64,000 nucleotides of DNA, from contig NZ_CP076544.1 of the NCBI RefSeq assembly GCF_018885305.1, forward strand, positions 124,001-188,000. Direction: 5' to 3'. The notes under the pieces are model-generated. The model was not told the DNA's origin, searched no databases, and was given only the letters and a program-made list of their open reading frames with translations. This DNA comes from Curtobacterium sp. L6-1. Its GTDB lineage: Bacteria > Actinomycetota > Actinomycetes > Actinomycetales > Microbacteriaceae. The position numbers and the translations under genes are program-made. Each line of letters begins with the position of its first letter. Position 1 is the stretch's first letter. This document shows, one piece after another, positions 44,358 to 52,559 of the stretch.

Positions 44358-45378
44358 GCGGCGGCGCGGTGCTCGCGCGGACGACCAGCGACGCCGGCAG
44401 CTGCACGTGCGCCGGGACGTCGCGGCCGCCGAGGAGTTCGAGGAGCATCCGCAGTGCCTCGGCACCGAGGTCGTGCAACGGCTGCGCCACCGTCGTCAGC
44501 GGGGGTGTGGCGTTCGCGGCCTGCGGGACGTCGTCGAAGCCGACCACGGACAGGTCCTGCGGCACGCGGAGCCCGAGTTCGCCGGCGACCTGCAGGACCC
44601 CGATCGCGGAGCTGTCGTTCGCCGCGAACACCGCCGTGGGTCGGTCCGGGCGGGAGAGCAATTCGCGGGCGACCTCGGCGGTGGCGGCGGTCTGGTAGTC
44701 GCCGACGCACACGAGGGCCGGGTCGAACGGGATCCCGGCGGCCTCGAGCGACTGGCGGTACCCGATCTCGCGGAGTTCGGCCGAGGCCAGGTCCGCACGG
44801 CCGCGGATGTGCGCGATCCGCCGGTGCCCGAGGCCGATCAGGTGCTCGGTGGCGGCCCGTGCCCCGCCGATGTTGTCCGAGTCGATGGCGGCGTGCCCCT
44901 CGGGGCCGGTGTGCGGGTCGATCGAGACGACCGGGATCGGGGTGCTCGCCATGAGCGTCGTCGGCGTGACCACGATGGCGCCGTCGATGAGCGTGCCGGC
45001 GAGACGGGAGAGGGACCGGCGTTCCCAGCCTGGTCGTGCCTCGCCGCTGACCAGTCCGGCGTAGGCGAGGAGCTCGTACCCGGTGCCGTCGGCGGCCGAG
45101 GAGATGCCCTTGAGGAGCTCGGTCGAGAACGGCTCGAACTCGGTGACCAGGATGCCGATGACGTCGGTGCGCGTGCGGCGGAGGCTGCGTGCGACGAGCG
45201 AGCTCTCGTACCCCAGGTTCTCGATCACCGCGAGCACCCGCTGCGAGGTCGCGGCGGCGACACCGTCACGCCCGTTGATGACCTTGGAGACCGTCGGCAC
45301 CGAGACGCCGGCTGCCCGCGCGACATCGCTGATGGTGGTCCGCCCCGGCGGGGGAGCAGGACGGGCGATGGCATCCAC
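44347..45378 (-). CDS. LacI-family transcriptional regulator
   Basis: A 343-residue repressor with helix-turn-helix TTISDVARAAGVSVPTVSKVING and effector domain features DVIGILVTEFEPFSTELLKG, VVSIDPHTGPEGHAAIDSDN and VFAANDSSAIGVLQVAGELG. The recognition segment (VPTVSKVING) differs from the other two LacI proteins here. The GTG start is six bases from a TACGGT -10. It is divergent from the ABC/GH3 operon and most likely represses it through the 45524-45541 site. Confidence 0.92.
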   Translation of the reverse strand: MDAIARPAPPPGRTTISDVARAAGVSVPTVSKVINGRDGVAAATSQRVLAVIENLGYESSLVARSLRRTRTDVIGILVTEFEPFSTELLKGISSAADGTGYELLAYAGLVSGEARPGWERRSLSRLAGTLIDGAIVVTPTTLMASTPIPVVSIDPHTGPEGHAAIDSDNIGGARAATEHLIGLGHRRIAHIRGRADLASAELREIGYRQSLEAAGIPFDPALVCVGDYQTAATAEVARELLSRPDRPTAVFAANDSSAIGVLQVAGELGLRVPQDLSVVGFDDVPQAANATPPLTTVAQPLHDLGAEALRMLLELLGGRDVPAHVQLPASLVVRASTAPPPGA

Positions 45379-45384
45379 GTCGAC

Positions 45385-45390
45385 ACCGTA
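45385..45390 (-). promoter_or_regulatory. -10 element (TACGGT) of the third LacI gene
   Basis: TACGGT on the minus strand, six bases from the GTG at 45378. Confidence 0.5.
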
Positions 45391-45464
45391 CTCGTCCTCG
45401 GGGCTGGATCAGCAACGTGTGCCGAAGTCGGTTCCGCGCGTCGACATGTGCGTGGTCCGGTGTG

Positions 45465-45474
45465 GGACATGTCC
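45465..45474. promoter_or_regulatory. GGACATGTCC palindrome in the LacI/ABC intergenic region
   Basis: A perfect ten-base palindrome; a second GACATGT lies at 45443-45449. The related word GACATGTG (minus strand) also occurs before the LacI gene at 41396. Possibly a second regulator's site. Confidence 0.3.
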
Positions 45475-45523
45475 GGCAGCGGGCGCCTCCACCCGGAGCA
45501 GCCACCGCGCGCAGCGGACCGAA

Positions 45524-45546
45524 ATCGTTATCGAAATCGATTGACA
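45524..45546 (+). promoter_or_regulatory. Operator abutting the -35 of the ABC/GH3 operon
   Basis: ATCGTTATCGAAATCGAT (45524-45541) is an imperfect 18-base palindrome (14 of 18 positions symmetric) whose last base is the first T of TTGACA (45541-45546), a consensus -35. CATGCT at 45565-45570 could serve as -10 with an 18-base spacer. The layout fits repression by the divergent LacI protein. Confidence 0.65.
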
Positions 45547-45623
45547 GGCGGAAGGAGCGCCAGGCATGCTCTCCGTGCGGCCTCGCGGTCGCATGTCAAC
45601 GACGACTACCGAGGGACTCCACA

Positions 45624-46919
45624 ATGACGAGGAAGAACAGGTTCGCGGCGGCCATCGCCATCGCAGCCGGCACCGCACTGCTCGCCACGGGCTGCTCGAG
45701 CGGCGGCGCAGCCGACGACGGCAACGGCAAGGTCACGATGACCTTCTGGCACAACTCCACCACCGGCCCCGGCAAGGCCTACTGGGCCGACACGGTCAAG
45801 GCGTTCGAGGAGAAGAACCCGAACGTCACGATCAAGATCCAGGCCGTGCAGAACGAGGACCTGGACGGCAAGCTCCAGACCGCGCTCAACTCCGGCGACG
45901 GCCCCGACGTGTTCCTGCAGCGCGGCGGCGGCAAGCTCAACGCGATGATCAACGCCGGACAGCTGCTCGACATCAAGGACTCGATCAGCGCCGACGCGAA
46001 GAAGTCGATCAGCGCCGGCACGTTCTCCGGGTACGACGCGAAGGACGGCACCTACGCCATGCCCGTCGCCGTGCTCCCTGAGGGCATCTGGTACAGCAAG
46101 GACCTCTTCGACAAGGCCGGCATCGAGGGCACGCCCACGACGATGGACGAGCTCAACGAGGACATCGCCAAGCTCAAGGACTCCGGCGTCGACCCGGTCG
46201 CCGTCGGCGCCAAGGACGCCTGGCCCGCCGCGCACTGGTTCTACAACTTCGCCCTCCGCGCCTGCAGCGAGAAGACCCTGACCGGTGCCGCCGAGTCGCT
46301 GAAGTTCGACAACGCGTGCTGGACCGAGGCCGGCGAGCAGCTCGAGGCCTTCAACGACACGAAGCCGTTCAACAAGGGCTTCCTCACCACCGCCGCGCAG
46401 CAGGGCGCCGGCAGCTCCGCCGGTCTCCTCGCCAACCACAAGGCCGCCATGGAGCTCATGGGCGCGTGGGACCCGGGCGTGATCTCCTCGCTTACCCCGG
46501 ACGCCAAGCCGCTGCCCGACCTCGGCTGGTTCCCGTTCCCGGCCGTCGAGGGCGGCAAGGGTGACCCGAAGTCGATGATGGGTGGCGTCGACGGCTACTC
46601 CTGCACCGCGCAGGCCCCGAAGAAGGCGTGCACCGACTTCCTCAACTTCATCGTGCAGAAGGACAACCAGGAGGGCTACTACAAGGCCTTCCAGGCCATC
46701 CCGGTGAACCAGGACGCGCAGTCCGTCGTGTCGGAGCCCTACCTGAAGTCGGCCCTCGCCGCCTACAAGGAGGCCCCGTTCGTCTCGCAGTACCTCGACA
46801 CCCTGTACGGCCAGAACGTCGGCAACGCGATGAACACCAGCGTCGTGGACGTCCTCGCCGGCAAGGGCACCGCCAAGGACATCGTCACCACCACCAACCA
46901 GGCTGCGGCCAAGGGCTGA
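45624..46919 (+). CDS. Sugar ABC transporter substrate-binding lipoprotein
   Basis: 431 residues. The signal peptide KNRFAAAIAIAAGTALL ends in the lipobox LATGCSS, so the mature protein is lipid-anchored outside the membrane. The body is a type-1 solute-binding fold (VTMTFWHNSTTGPGKAYWAD ... LPEGIWYSKDLFDKAGIEG ... KAAMELMGAWDPGV). It is lysine-rich compared with neighbouring proteins, as is common for abundant secreted proteins. GAGGGA precedes the ATG. First gene of an operon with two permeases and GH3; xylo-oligosaccharide is the likely ligand from context. Confidence 0.94.
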   Translation: MTRKNRFAAAIAIAAGTALLATGCSSGGAADDGNGKVTMTFWHNSTTGPGKAYWADTVKAFEEKNPNVTIKIQAVQNEDLDGKLQTALNSGDGPDVFLQRGGGKLNAMINAGQLLDIKDSISADAKKSISAGTFSGYDAKDGTYAMPVAVLPEGIWYSKDLFDKAGIEGTPTTMDELNEDIAKLKDSGVDPVAVGAKDAWPAAHWFYNFALRACSEKTLTGAAESLKFDNACWTEAGEQLEAFNDTKPFNKGFLTTAAQQGAGSSAGLLANHKAAMELMGAWDPGVISSLTPDAKPLPDLGWFPFPAVEGGKGDPKSMMGGVDGYSCTAQAPKKACTDFLNFIVQKDNQEGYYKAFQAIPVNQDAQSVVSEPYLKSALAAYKEAPFVSQYLDTLYGQNVGNAMNTSVVDVLAGKGTAKDIVTTTNQAAAKG

Positions 46920-46921
46920 CC

Positions 46922-47953
46922 ATGACCCTCGACACCTCGCTCGGCACGACCCCGGCCTCCGGGTCGGACGGCGCCGCGGGGTCCACGCAGGCGGGGAGCG
47001 GTGCGTCGAACGCACCGCGCCCCGCCCGGCGTCGGCCCACCAAGCGGCTCGCGGACTGGCGGCAGCGCGCGGAGATCGCCGTCCTCGCCGGTCCCGCCGT
47101 GATCGTCTTCGTCACGTTCGTGATCCTGCCCGTCGGCATGGCCGCGTACTACGGCTTCTACAAGTGGCAGGGCTACGGCCCGCCCACCGACTTCGTCGGG
47201 CTGCAGAACTACCTCATCATCTTCCAGGACCAGGCCTTCCGGTCGGTCCTCATGCACAACGGGTTCATCGTCGTGATGTCCCTCGTGCTGCAGGGTCCGA
47301 TCGCGATCGTGCTGGCACTGCTGCTCAACCAGAAGATGCACGGCCGTGGACTCATCCGCGTCCTCGTCTTCGTGCCGTACGTCATCTCCGAGGTCATCGT
47401 CGGCACCGGGTGGAGCCTCCTGCTCCAGTCCAACGGCGCCGTGAACGACATGTTCCAGAGCATCGGCCTCGGCGGTCTCCGTGCGGACTGGCTGTCGAAC
47501 CCCGACCTCGCCATCTGGACGCTGCTCGTGATCATCTCGTGGAAGTACATCGGCTTCGCGGTGATCCTGTTCCTCGCCGGTCTGCAGAGCATCCCCGAGG
47601 AGCTCTTCGAGGCCGCGGCCATCGACGGCGCCGGCTACTGGCAGATCCAGCGGCGCATCACACTGCCGCTGCTCGGCCCGACCATCCGCATCTGGGCGTT
47701 CCTGTCGATCATCGGGTCGCTCCAGCTGTTCGACCTCGTCTACATCATCTGGGGCCAGTACATCGCCTCGACCGCCGGCACCTCGACGATGGCGACCTAC
47801 ATGGTGGCGAACGGCCGCAACTCCGGGAACTACGGGTTCGGCAGCGCCGTCGCCGTCGTGATGTTCATCATCTCCCTGGCCGTCGCGCTCATCTACCAAC
47901 GCTTCGTGCTGCGCCGGGACACCGCGGGCGCGATCACCGAGAGGAAGAAGTGA
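46922..47953 (+). CDS. Carbohydrate ABC transporter permease, MalF-like
   Basis: A 343-residue CUT1 permease. A long polar N-terminal tail (about 45 residues, Gly/Ala/Ser-rich then basic) precedes the first helix IAVLAGPAVIVFVTFVILPV. The EAA loop is EAAAIDGAGYWQIQRRITLP. It starts two bases after the binding-protein stop and ends in an overlap with the next ATG. Partner of the MalG-like subunit; no ATPase gene in the operon. Confidence 0.94.
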   Translation: MTLDTSLGTTPASGSDGAAGSTQAGSGASNAPRPARRRPTKRLADWRQRAEIAVLAGPAVIVFVTFVILPVGMAAYYGFYKWQGYGPPTDFVGLQNYLIIFQDQAFRSVLMHNGFIVVMSLVLQGPIAIVLALLLNQKMHGRGLIRVLVFVPYVISEVIVGTGWSLLLQSNGAVNDMFQSIGLGGLRADWLSNPDLAIWTLLVIISWKYIGFAVILFLAGLQSIPEELFEAAAIDGAGYWQIQRRITLPLLGPTIRIWAFLSIIGSLQLFDLVYIIWGQYIASTAGTSTMATYMVANGRNSGNYGFGSAVAVVMFIISLAVALIYQRFVLRRDTAGAITERKK

Positions 47954-48834
47954 TGGCCACCACGAGCATCGTCGCCCCCGGGCGTCGGGCGACACGGGAC
48001 CGCCGGTCCAGTGCGGCCATCGGACGCGCCAACCCGCTCACCTACGTCGTCGCGATCCTCTTCGTCGCCGCGAACCTCGCCCCGGTGCTGTACATCGTGC
48101 TGGGCGGCTTCCGGACGAACTCGCAGATCACGACGAGCCCCGCCGGTCTGCCGGCACCGTTCGAGCTCGGCAACTACGGCTCGGTGCTGTCCAGCGGCAC
48201 GTTCTGGCAGGAGCTCGGCAACTCGACCATCAGCGCCGTCGCCACCACCGCGGGCGTCGTCGTGCTCGGCCTCATGGTCAGCTACGTGCTCGCCCGCTAC
48301 CGGTTCGCCGGCCGCGGTGCGCTGTACGCCCTGTTCGCCGCCGGCCTGATGTTCCCGATCACCGTGGCGATCACCCCGCTGTACCTGCTCATCAAGGACC
48401 TCGGTCTGACGAACAGCCTGGCCGGTGTGATCCTGCCGCAGATCGCCTTCGCCCTGCCGACGACGGTCATCATCCTGGTGCCGTTCCTCCGCGCGATCCC
48501 CGACGAACTCGAGGAGGCCGCGTCGATCGACGGTGCCAGCCGCCTCGGCTTCTTCTTCCGGATGATCGTGCCACTGTCCCTGCCGGGCGTCGTCACCGTC
48601 GGCATCCTGGCGTTCATCGCGAGCTGGAACAGCTACATCCTGCCGCTGTTCATCCTCAACAACGAGGGCAGCTACACCCTGCCCCTCGGCGTGCAGGCGT
48701 TCTCGTCGCAGTACTCCGTCGACACCGCCAAGGTGCTCGCCTTCACGTCCATGTCGATGATCCCGGCGCTCGTGTTCTTCACGATCTTCCAGCGCCGGAT
48801 CGTCGGCGGCCTCACCGGGGCGGTCAAGGGATGA
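47953..48834 (+). CDS. Carbohydrate ABC transporter permease, MalG-like
   Basis: A 293-residue CUT1 permease with helices beginning PLTYVVAILFVAANLAPVLY, EAA loop EEAASIDGASRLGFFFRMIV and C-terminus GGLTGAVKG. The TGATG overlap with the upstream stop couples translation, and its own stop overlaps the GH3 ATG. Together these genes form a complete binding-protein/permease set feeding the GH3 enzyme. Confidence 0.94.
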   Translation: MATTSIVAPGRRATRDRRSSAAIGRANPLTYVVAILFVAANLAPVLYIVLGGFRTNSQITTSPAGLPAPFELGNYGSVLSSGTFWQELGNSTISAVATTAGVVVLGLMVSYVLARYRFAGRGALYALFAAGLMFPITVAITPLYLLIKDLGLTNSLAGVILPQIAFALPTTVIILVPFLRAIPDELEEAASIDGASRLGFFFRMIVPLSLPGVVTVGILAFIASWNSYILPLFILNNEGSYTLPLGVQAFSSQYSVDTAKVLAFTSMSMIPALVFFTIFQRRIVGGLTGAVKG

Positions 48835-51302
48835 CGATCACCAACGAACCGCGGCAGACCGCGGACGACCGAGCCGTCCACACGGCCCGGACCGACCTGT
48901 CGGACCCGGCCCCGGGCCTCCCGGCCGTCCCCGAGGTGAGCGACCGCGTCCGCGACCTGCTCGCCCGGATGACGCTCGAGGAGAAGGCGGCGCAGATCGT
49001 CGGCTACTGGCTCGACCAGAACGGCGTCGTCGCCCCGATGCAGGGCGAGATGGCCGCCACACAGGACGCCCAGGCGACCCTGCCGGACGTCACCCGTGAC
49101 GGCATCGGGCACTACACGCGCGTCTACGGCACCCGACCGGTCGACGCCGAGGAGCGAGCCGCCTGGCTCTGGCAGGAGCAGCGGCGCCTCAAGCGGGAGA
49201 CCCGCCTCGGCATCCCGGCGCTCGTGCACGAGGAGTGCCTGACCGGCCTCGCCGCGTGGAAGGCCGCGACGTTCCCGACCCCGCTGGCGTGGGGCGCGTC
49301 GTTCGACCCCGAGCTCGTCGAGCAGGTCGGACGGGCGATCGGCGACTCGATGCGCGAACTCGGCATCCACCAGGGCCTCGCCCCGGTGCTCGACGTCGTC
49401 CGCGACCCGCGCTGGGGACGGGTCGACGAGTGCATCGGCGAGGACCCGTACCTCGTCGGCACCGTGGGCACCGCATACGTCCGCGGCCTGCAGGACGCCG
49501 GCGTCCACGCGACGCTCAAGCACTTCCTGGGCTACTCGTCCTCGCGCGGCGGTCGCAACCACGGTCCGGTCTCGGCCGGACCGCGCGAGATCCGCGACGT
49601 GTTCCTGCCGCCGTTCGAGATGGCGCTGCTCGACGGCGGGGCCCGCTCGGTCATGAACTCGTACACCGAGACCGACGGCGTCCCGATGGCGGCGAGCCCC
49701 GAGTACCTGACCGGGGTGCTCCGCGAGCAGCTCGGCTTCGACGGCACCGTCGTCGCGGACTACTTCGCCATCGCGTTCCTCGAGGTCATGCACGCCGTCG
49801 CTGCCGACCGGGGAGAGGCGGCTGCTCTCGCCCTCGAGGCCGGCATCGACGTCGAACTCCCCACCGGGGACGCATACCTGCAGCCGCTGGTGGACCGCGT
49901 CCGGTCGGGTGCCCTCGACGAGGCGTACGTCGACCGCGCCGTGCTCCGCGCCCTCGCCCAGAAGGAGGCGCTCGGCCTGCTCGACCCCGAGGCCTACGAG
50001 GACGAGCCGCCCACCGGCGTCGACCTCGACTCGCCCCGGCACCAGGCGCTCGCCCGCCGACTGGCCGAGGAGTCCGTCGTGCTGCTCGGCAACGACGGCG
50101 TGCTGCCGGTCCGCGGGAACCCGGCGCGCGTGGCCGTGATCGGCCCGAACGCCGACCGCGCCGAGGCCCTGCAGGGCTGCTACTCGTTCGCGAACCACGT
50201 GCTCGCGGCCCACCCGGGCCTGCCGCTCGGGTTCTCGATCCCGACCGTCGCGGAGGCGCTCACCGCCTCCTTCGCCGACGCCGACGTCCGCCACGTCGCG
50301 GGCTGCGCGGTCGAGGGGACCGACCGCAGCGGCTTCACTGCGGCGGTCGAGGCCGCCACCGCGTCCGAGCTCGCCGTCGTGGTCGTCGGTGACCAGGCCG
50401 GCCTGTTCGGCCGTGGCACCGTGGGGGAGGGCAACGACTCCGAGTCGCTCGACCTGCCCGGTGTGCAGCGCGAGCTCGTGGAGGCCGTGGTCGCCACCGG
50501 CACGCCCGTCGTCCTCGTGCTCCTCACCGGTCGGCCGTACGCGATCAGCTGGGCGCTCGACGGCGACGGGTCCCGACCGGCAGCGGTGCTGCAGGCGTTC
50601 TTCCCGGGGGAGGGCGGCGGCCTCGCGATCGCCGACGTCGTCACCGGGCGGGTCAACCCGTCCGGCCGACTGCCGGTCTCGCTGCCCCGGTCCGCCGGTG
50701 CCCAGCCGTACTCGTACCTGCACCCCGTGCTCGGCGGGCCGTCGGACGTCACCGCGACCGACTCCACGCCGGTCCGGCCGTTCGGCTTCGGCCTGTCCTA
50801 CGCGTCGTTCGCGTACGACGACCTGGTCGTCGACCCCTCGGTCCGCGCGGGCGCGGCCTTCACGGCGAGCGTCACCGTCACGAACACGGGCGAGGTGGCC
50901 GGCGGGCACGTCGTGCAGCTCTTCGGGCGCGATGTGCACGGCTCGGTGACCCGCCCCGTCGTGCAGCTGCTCGGCTACGCACGCGTCGACCTGGACACCG
51001 GCGAGTCCGTGCGGCTCGCGTTCACCGTCCCGTCCACCCGCTTCGCGTTCAGCGACCGGCGGATGGTGCGGGTCGTCGAACCCGGCGACGTCGAGGTCTG
51101 GGTCGGCTCGCACGCCTCGGCATCGGCCTCCGCGGCCGACGCCGACGCCGCGACCGGCGGCGTCATCGTGAACGAGCGCGCCACGGAGGCCCGGGTCCTG
51201 CCCGGCACCGCGACACCGCGGTCGACCGTCGCCGTGGACGGGCCGGTGCACGAGGTCACCACGCGTGACGCCCGACTCGTCACGTGGGAGGTCGCCGGCT
51301 GA
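48831..51302 (+). CDS. GH3 family beta-glycosidase (beta-xylosidase/glucosidase-like)
   Basis: An 823-residue enzyme with the GH3 order: N-terminal barrel (LARMTLEEKAAQIVGYW ... LAPVLDVVRDPRWGRVDE, KHFLGY), nucleophile Asp310 in VVADYFAI, alpha/beta sandwich (VVLLGNDGVLPV ... VVVVGDQAGLFG ... FFPGEGGG) and fibronectin-like C-terminal domain (VTVTNTGEVAGGHVVQLF). No signal peptide. It is coupled to the ABC genes by a four-base overlap, so it should hydrolyse the imported oligosaccharide from its end. With a GH10 nearby, beta-xylosidase is the most likely activity. Confidence 0.93.
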   Translation: MTITNEPRQTADDRAVHTARTDLSDPAPGLPAVPEVSDRVRDLLARMTLEEKAAQIVGYWLDQNGVVAPMQGEMAATQDAQATLPDVTRDGIGHYTRVYGTRPVDAEERAAWLWQEQRRLKRETRLGIPALVHEECLTGLAAWKAATFPTPLAWGASFDPELVEQVGRAIGDSMRELGIHQGLAPVLDVVRDPRWGRVDECIGEDPYLVGTVGTAYVRGLQDAGVHATLKHFLGYSSSRGGRNHGPVSAGPREIRDVFLPPFEMALLDGGARSVMNSYTETDGVPMAASPEYLTGVLREQLGFDGTVVADYFAIAFLEVMHAVAADRGEAAALALEAGIDVELPTGDAYLQPLVDRVRSGALDEAYVDRAVLRALAQKEALGLLDPEAYEDEPPTGVDLDSPRHQALARRLAEESVVLLGNDGVLPVRGNPARVAVIGPNADRAEALQGCYSFANHVLAAHPGLPLGFSIPTVAEALTASFADADVRHVAGCAVEGTDRSGFTAAVEAATASELAVVVVGDQAGLFGRGTVGEGNDSESLDLPGVQRELVEAVVATGTPVVLVLLTGRPYAISWALDGDGSRPAAVLQAFFPGEGGGLAIADVVTGRVNPSGRLPVSLPRSAGAQPYSYLHPVLGGPSDVTATDSTPVRPFGFGLSYASFAYDDLVVDPSVRAGAAFTASVTVTNTGEVAGGHVVQLFGRDVHGSVTRPVVQLLGYARVDLDTGESVRLAFTVPSTRFAFSDRRMVRVVEPGDVEVWVGSHASASASAADADAATGGVIVNERATEARVLPGTATPRSTVAVDGPVHEVTTRDARLVTWEVAG

Positions 51303-51348
51303 CGGGGAACCGGCCGGTGACGGTCGCCGCGGGGGAGCGCGGGACCGT

Positions 51349-51392
51349 CGGACGGGAGGCCCGTGACCAGCTGGTCACGGGCCTCCCGTCCG
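51349..51392. terminator. Perfect 44-bp palindromic terminator after GH3
   Basis: Twenty-base arms beginning CGGACGGGAGGCCCGTGACC around AGCT, between the convergent GH3 and membrane-protein genes. Same outer stem and same AGCT centre as the 7343-7390 element, with a different inner stem. Confidence 0.8.
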
Positions 51393-51421
51393 TCGTGTGG
51401 TCGTGGCGTCCGCGCCGGTCC

Positions 51422-51760
51422 TCAGGAGAGGCGGAGGGCGATCCGCGCCGCGGCGACGAACGGCAGGAGGCCGATCGCGGTGGAGATGCAGGCCAGCCAG
51501 ACCGCAGTGGTCCGGCCCTCCACCGAGCGGAGCCCGACGGCGACGGCCACCGCGACGAGGGCGAGCGGGAAGGTCCCCAACGTCGCCCGCATCGGCCATG
51601 CGATGGGCGCCCAGGCCCGTTCGCTCTCGTACGGCGCGTCGATCGAGACCACGAGCCCGACGACGAGGACGAGCACCTCGATGACGGGTGGCGCTGCGAT
51701 GAGGAGGCCGCGCACCGTGCGCCAACTGTTCCGCCGTCGACCCTGTGCTGCTTCCCCCAT
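51422..51760 (-). CDS. Small membrane protein of unknown function
   Basis: 112 residues with three probable helices (LLIAAPPVIEVLVLVVGLVV; ATLGTFPLALVAVAVAVGL; AVWLACISTAIGLLPFVAAA). The N-terminus is basic. The ATG at 51760 is six bases from a TAGCCT -10, so a leaderless message is likely. It is convergent with GH3 and divergent from the YbaK-like gene. No family recognised. Confidence 0.6.
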   Translation of the reverse strand: MGEAAQGRRRNSWRTVRGLLIAAPPVIEVLVLVVGLVVSIDAPYESERAWAPIAWPMRATLGTFPLALVAVAVAVGLRSVEGRTTAVWLACISTAIGLLPFVAAARIALRLS

Positions 51761-51766
51761 GCCGTG

Positions 51767-51772
51767 AGGCTA
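51767..51772 (-). promoter_or_regulatory. -10 element (TAGCCT) of the small membrane-protein gene
   Basis: TAGCCT on the minus strand, six bases from the ATG at 51760. Confidence 0.5.
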
Positions 51773-51870
51773 GCGAGACAGGGACGGACGGATGGACGAA
51801 CGTGCCGTGCGTTCCGAGGTCTCCGCTCCGGACCGGTCAGCTGCTGACACCTCGTCATCCTGCGCGTCCC

Positions 51871-51876
51871 TAGGGT
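51871..51876 (+). promoter_or_regulatory. -10 element (TAGGGT) of the YbaK-like gene
   Basis: TAGGGT ends six bases before the ATG at 51883; the only purines between are GGAACG, too close to act as a Shine-Dalgarno. Confidence 0.5.
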
Positions 51877-51882
51877 GGAACG

Positions 51883-52476
51883 ATGCCCACGCTGAACCGC
51901 ATGCCCGTCCTGCTCGCCACCGGCTCGATCGCCATCCCCGTCGCCGAGGCCCTGGTCGCCCTGCCGTTCGAGGTGCTCCAGCGCATCGAGGCCGCACCGA
52001 TCGACCCCGAGCTCGCGGACACCGCCGCGTTCTCCGAGGCGTACGGCTTCCCGGTCGCGGGCGGCGCGAACTGCATCGTCGTCGCGGGCAAGCGGGGCGA
52101 GACCGTCACCTACGCCGCGTGCGTGGTGCTCGCGTCCACCAAGCTCGACGTCAACCGGACGGTCAAGGGGCTGCTCGGCGTGCGGAAGGTCAGCTTCGCG
52201 CCGATGGACGACGCCGTGCAGCGGACGCGGATGGAGTACGGCGGCATCACGCCGATCGGACTGCCCGCCGACTGGCCGGTCTACGTCGACTCGCGGGTGC
52301 TCACGGCGCCCGAGGTGGTCATCGGAGCGGGCGTCCGGGGCGCGAAGCTGTTCCTGCCGGGGGCGGTGCTCGCCGAGCTGCCGCGGGTCGAGGTCGTCGA
52401 GGGGCTCGCGGTCGAGCCGGTCGAGACCGACGCGGAGCCGACCACGGGCCCGGACGCGGCCGGTCAGTCCGCCTGA
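51883..52476 (+). CDS. YbaK/EbsC-family protein (aminoacyl-tRNA deacylase-like)
   Basis: 197 residues with the YbaK fold: CIVVAGKRGETVTYAACVVLA, STKLDVNRTVKGLLGVRKVSF containing the conserved lysines, and MEYGGITPIGLP with the GGxxPxG turn. YbaK proteins hydrolyse mischarged aminoacyl-tRNA such as Cys-tRNAPro; the exact substrate here is unknown. The N-terminal about 45 residues precede the canonical domain. The C-terminal tail is acidic and probably flexible. Convergent with hrpA. Confidence 0.85.
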   Translation: MPTLNRMPVLLATGSIAIPVAEALVALPFEVLQRIEAAPIDPELADTAAFSEAYGFPVAGGANCIVVAGKRGETVTYAACVVLASTKLDVNRTVKGLLGVRKVSFAPMDDAVQRTRMEYGGITPIGLPADWPVYVDSRVLTAPEVVIGAGVRGAKLFLPGAVLAELPRVEVVEGLAVEPVETDAEPTTGPDAAGQSA

Positions 52477-52507
52477 CCCGGCGGTCCGGCCCTCGACGCC
52501 CGCCGAC

Positions 52508-52559
52508 GTCAGCGCGAGGGCGAACGTCAGTGCGAGGCCGCGGTCAGCGCGAGGCTGCG
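52508..52559. repeat. Three 17-18 bp tandem copies at the hrpA 3' end
   Basis: GTCAGCGCGAGG-type units start at 52508, 52526 and 52543. The last one includes the hrpA stop (52544-52546) and its final codons; the other two lie downstream and each repeats the stop-codon context. Confidence 0.7.
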
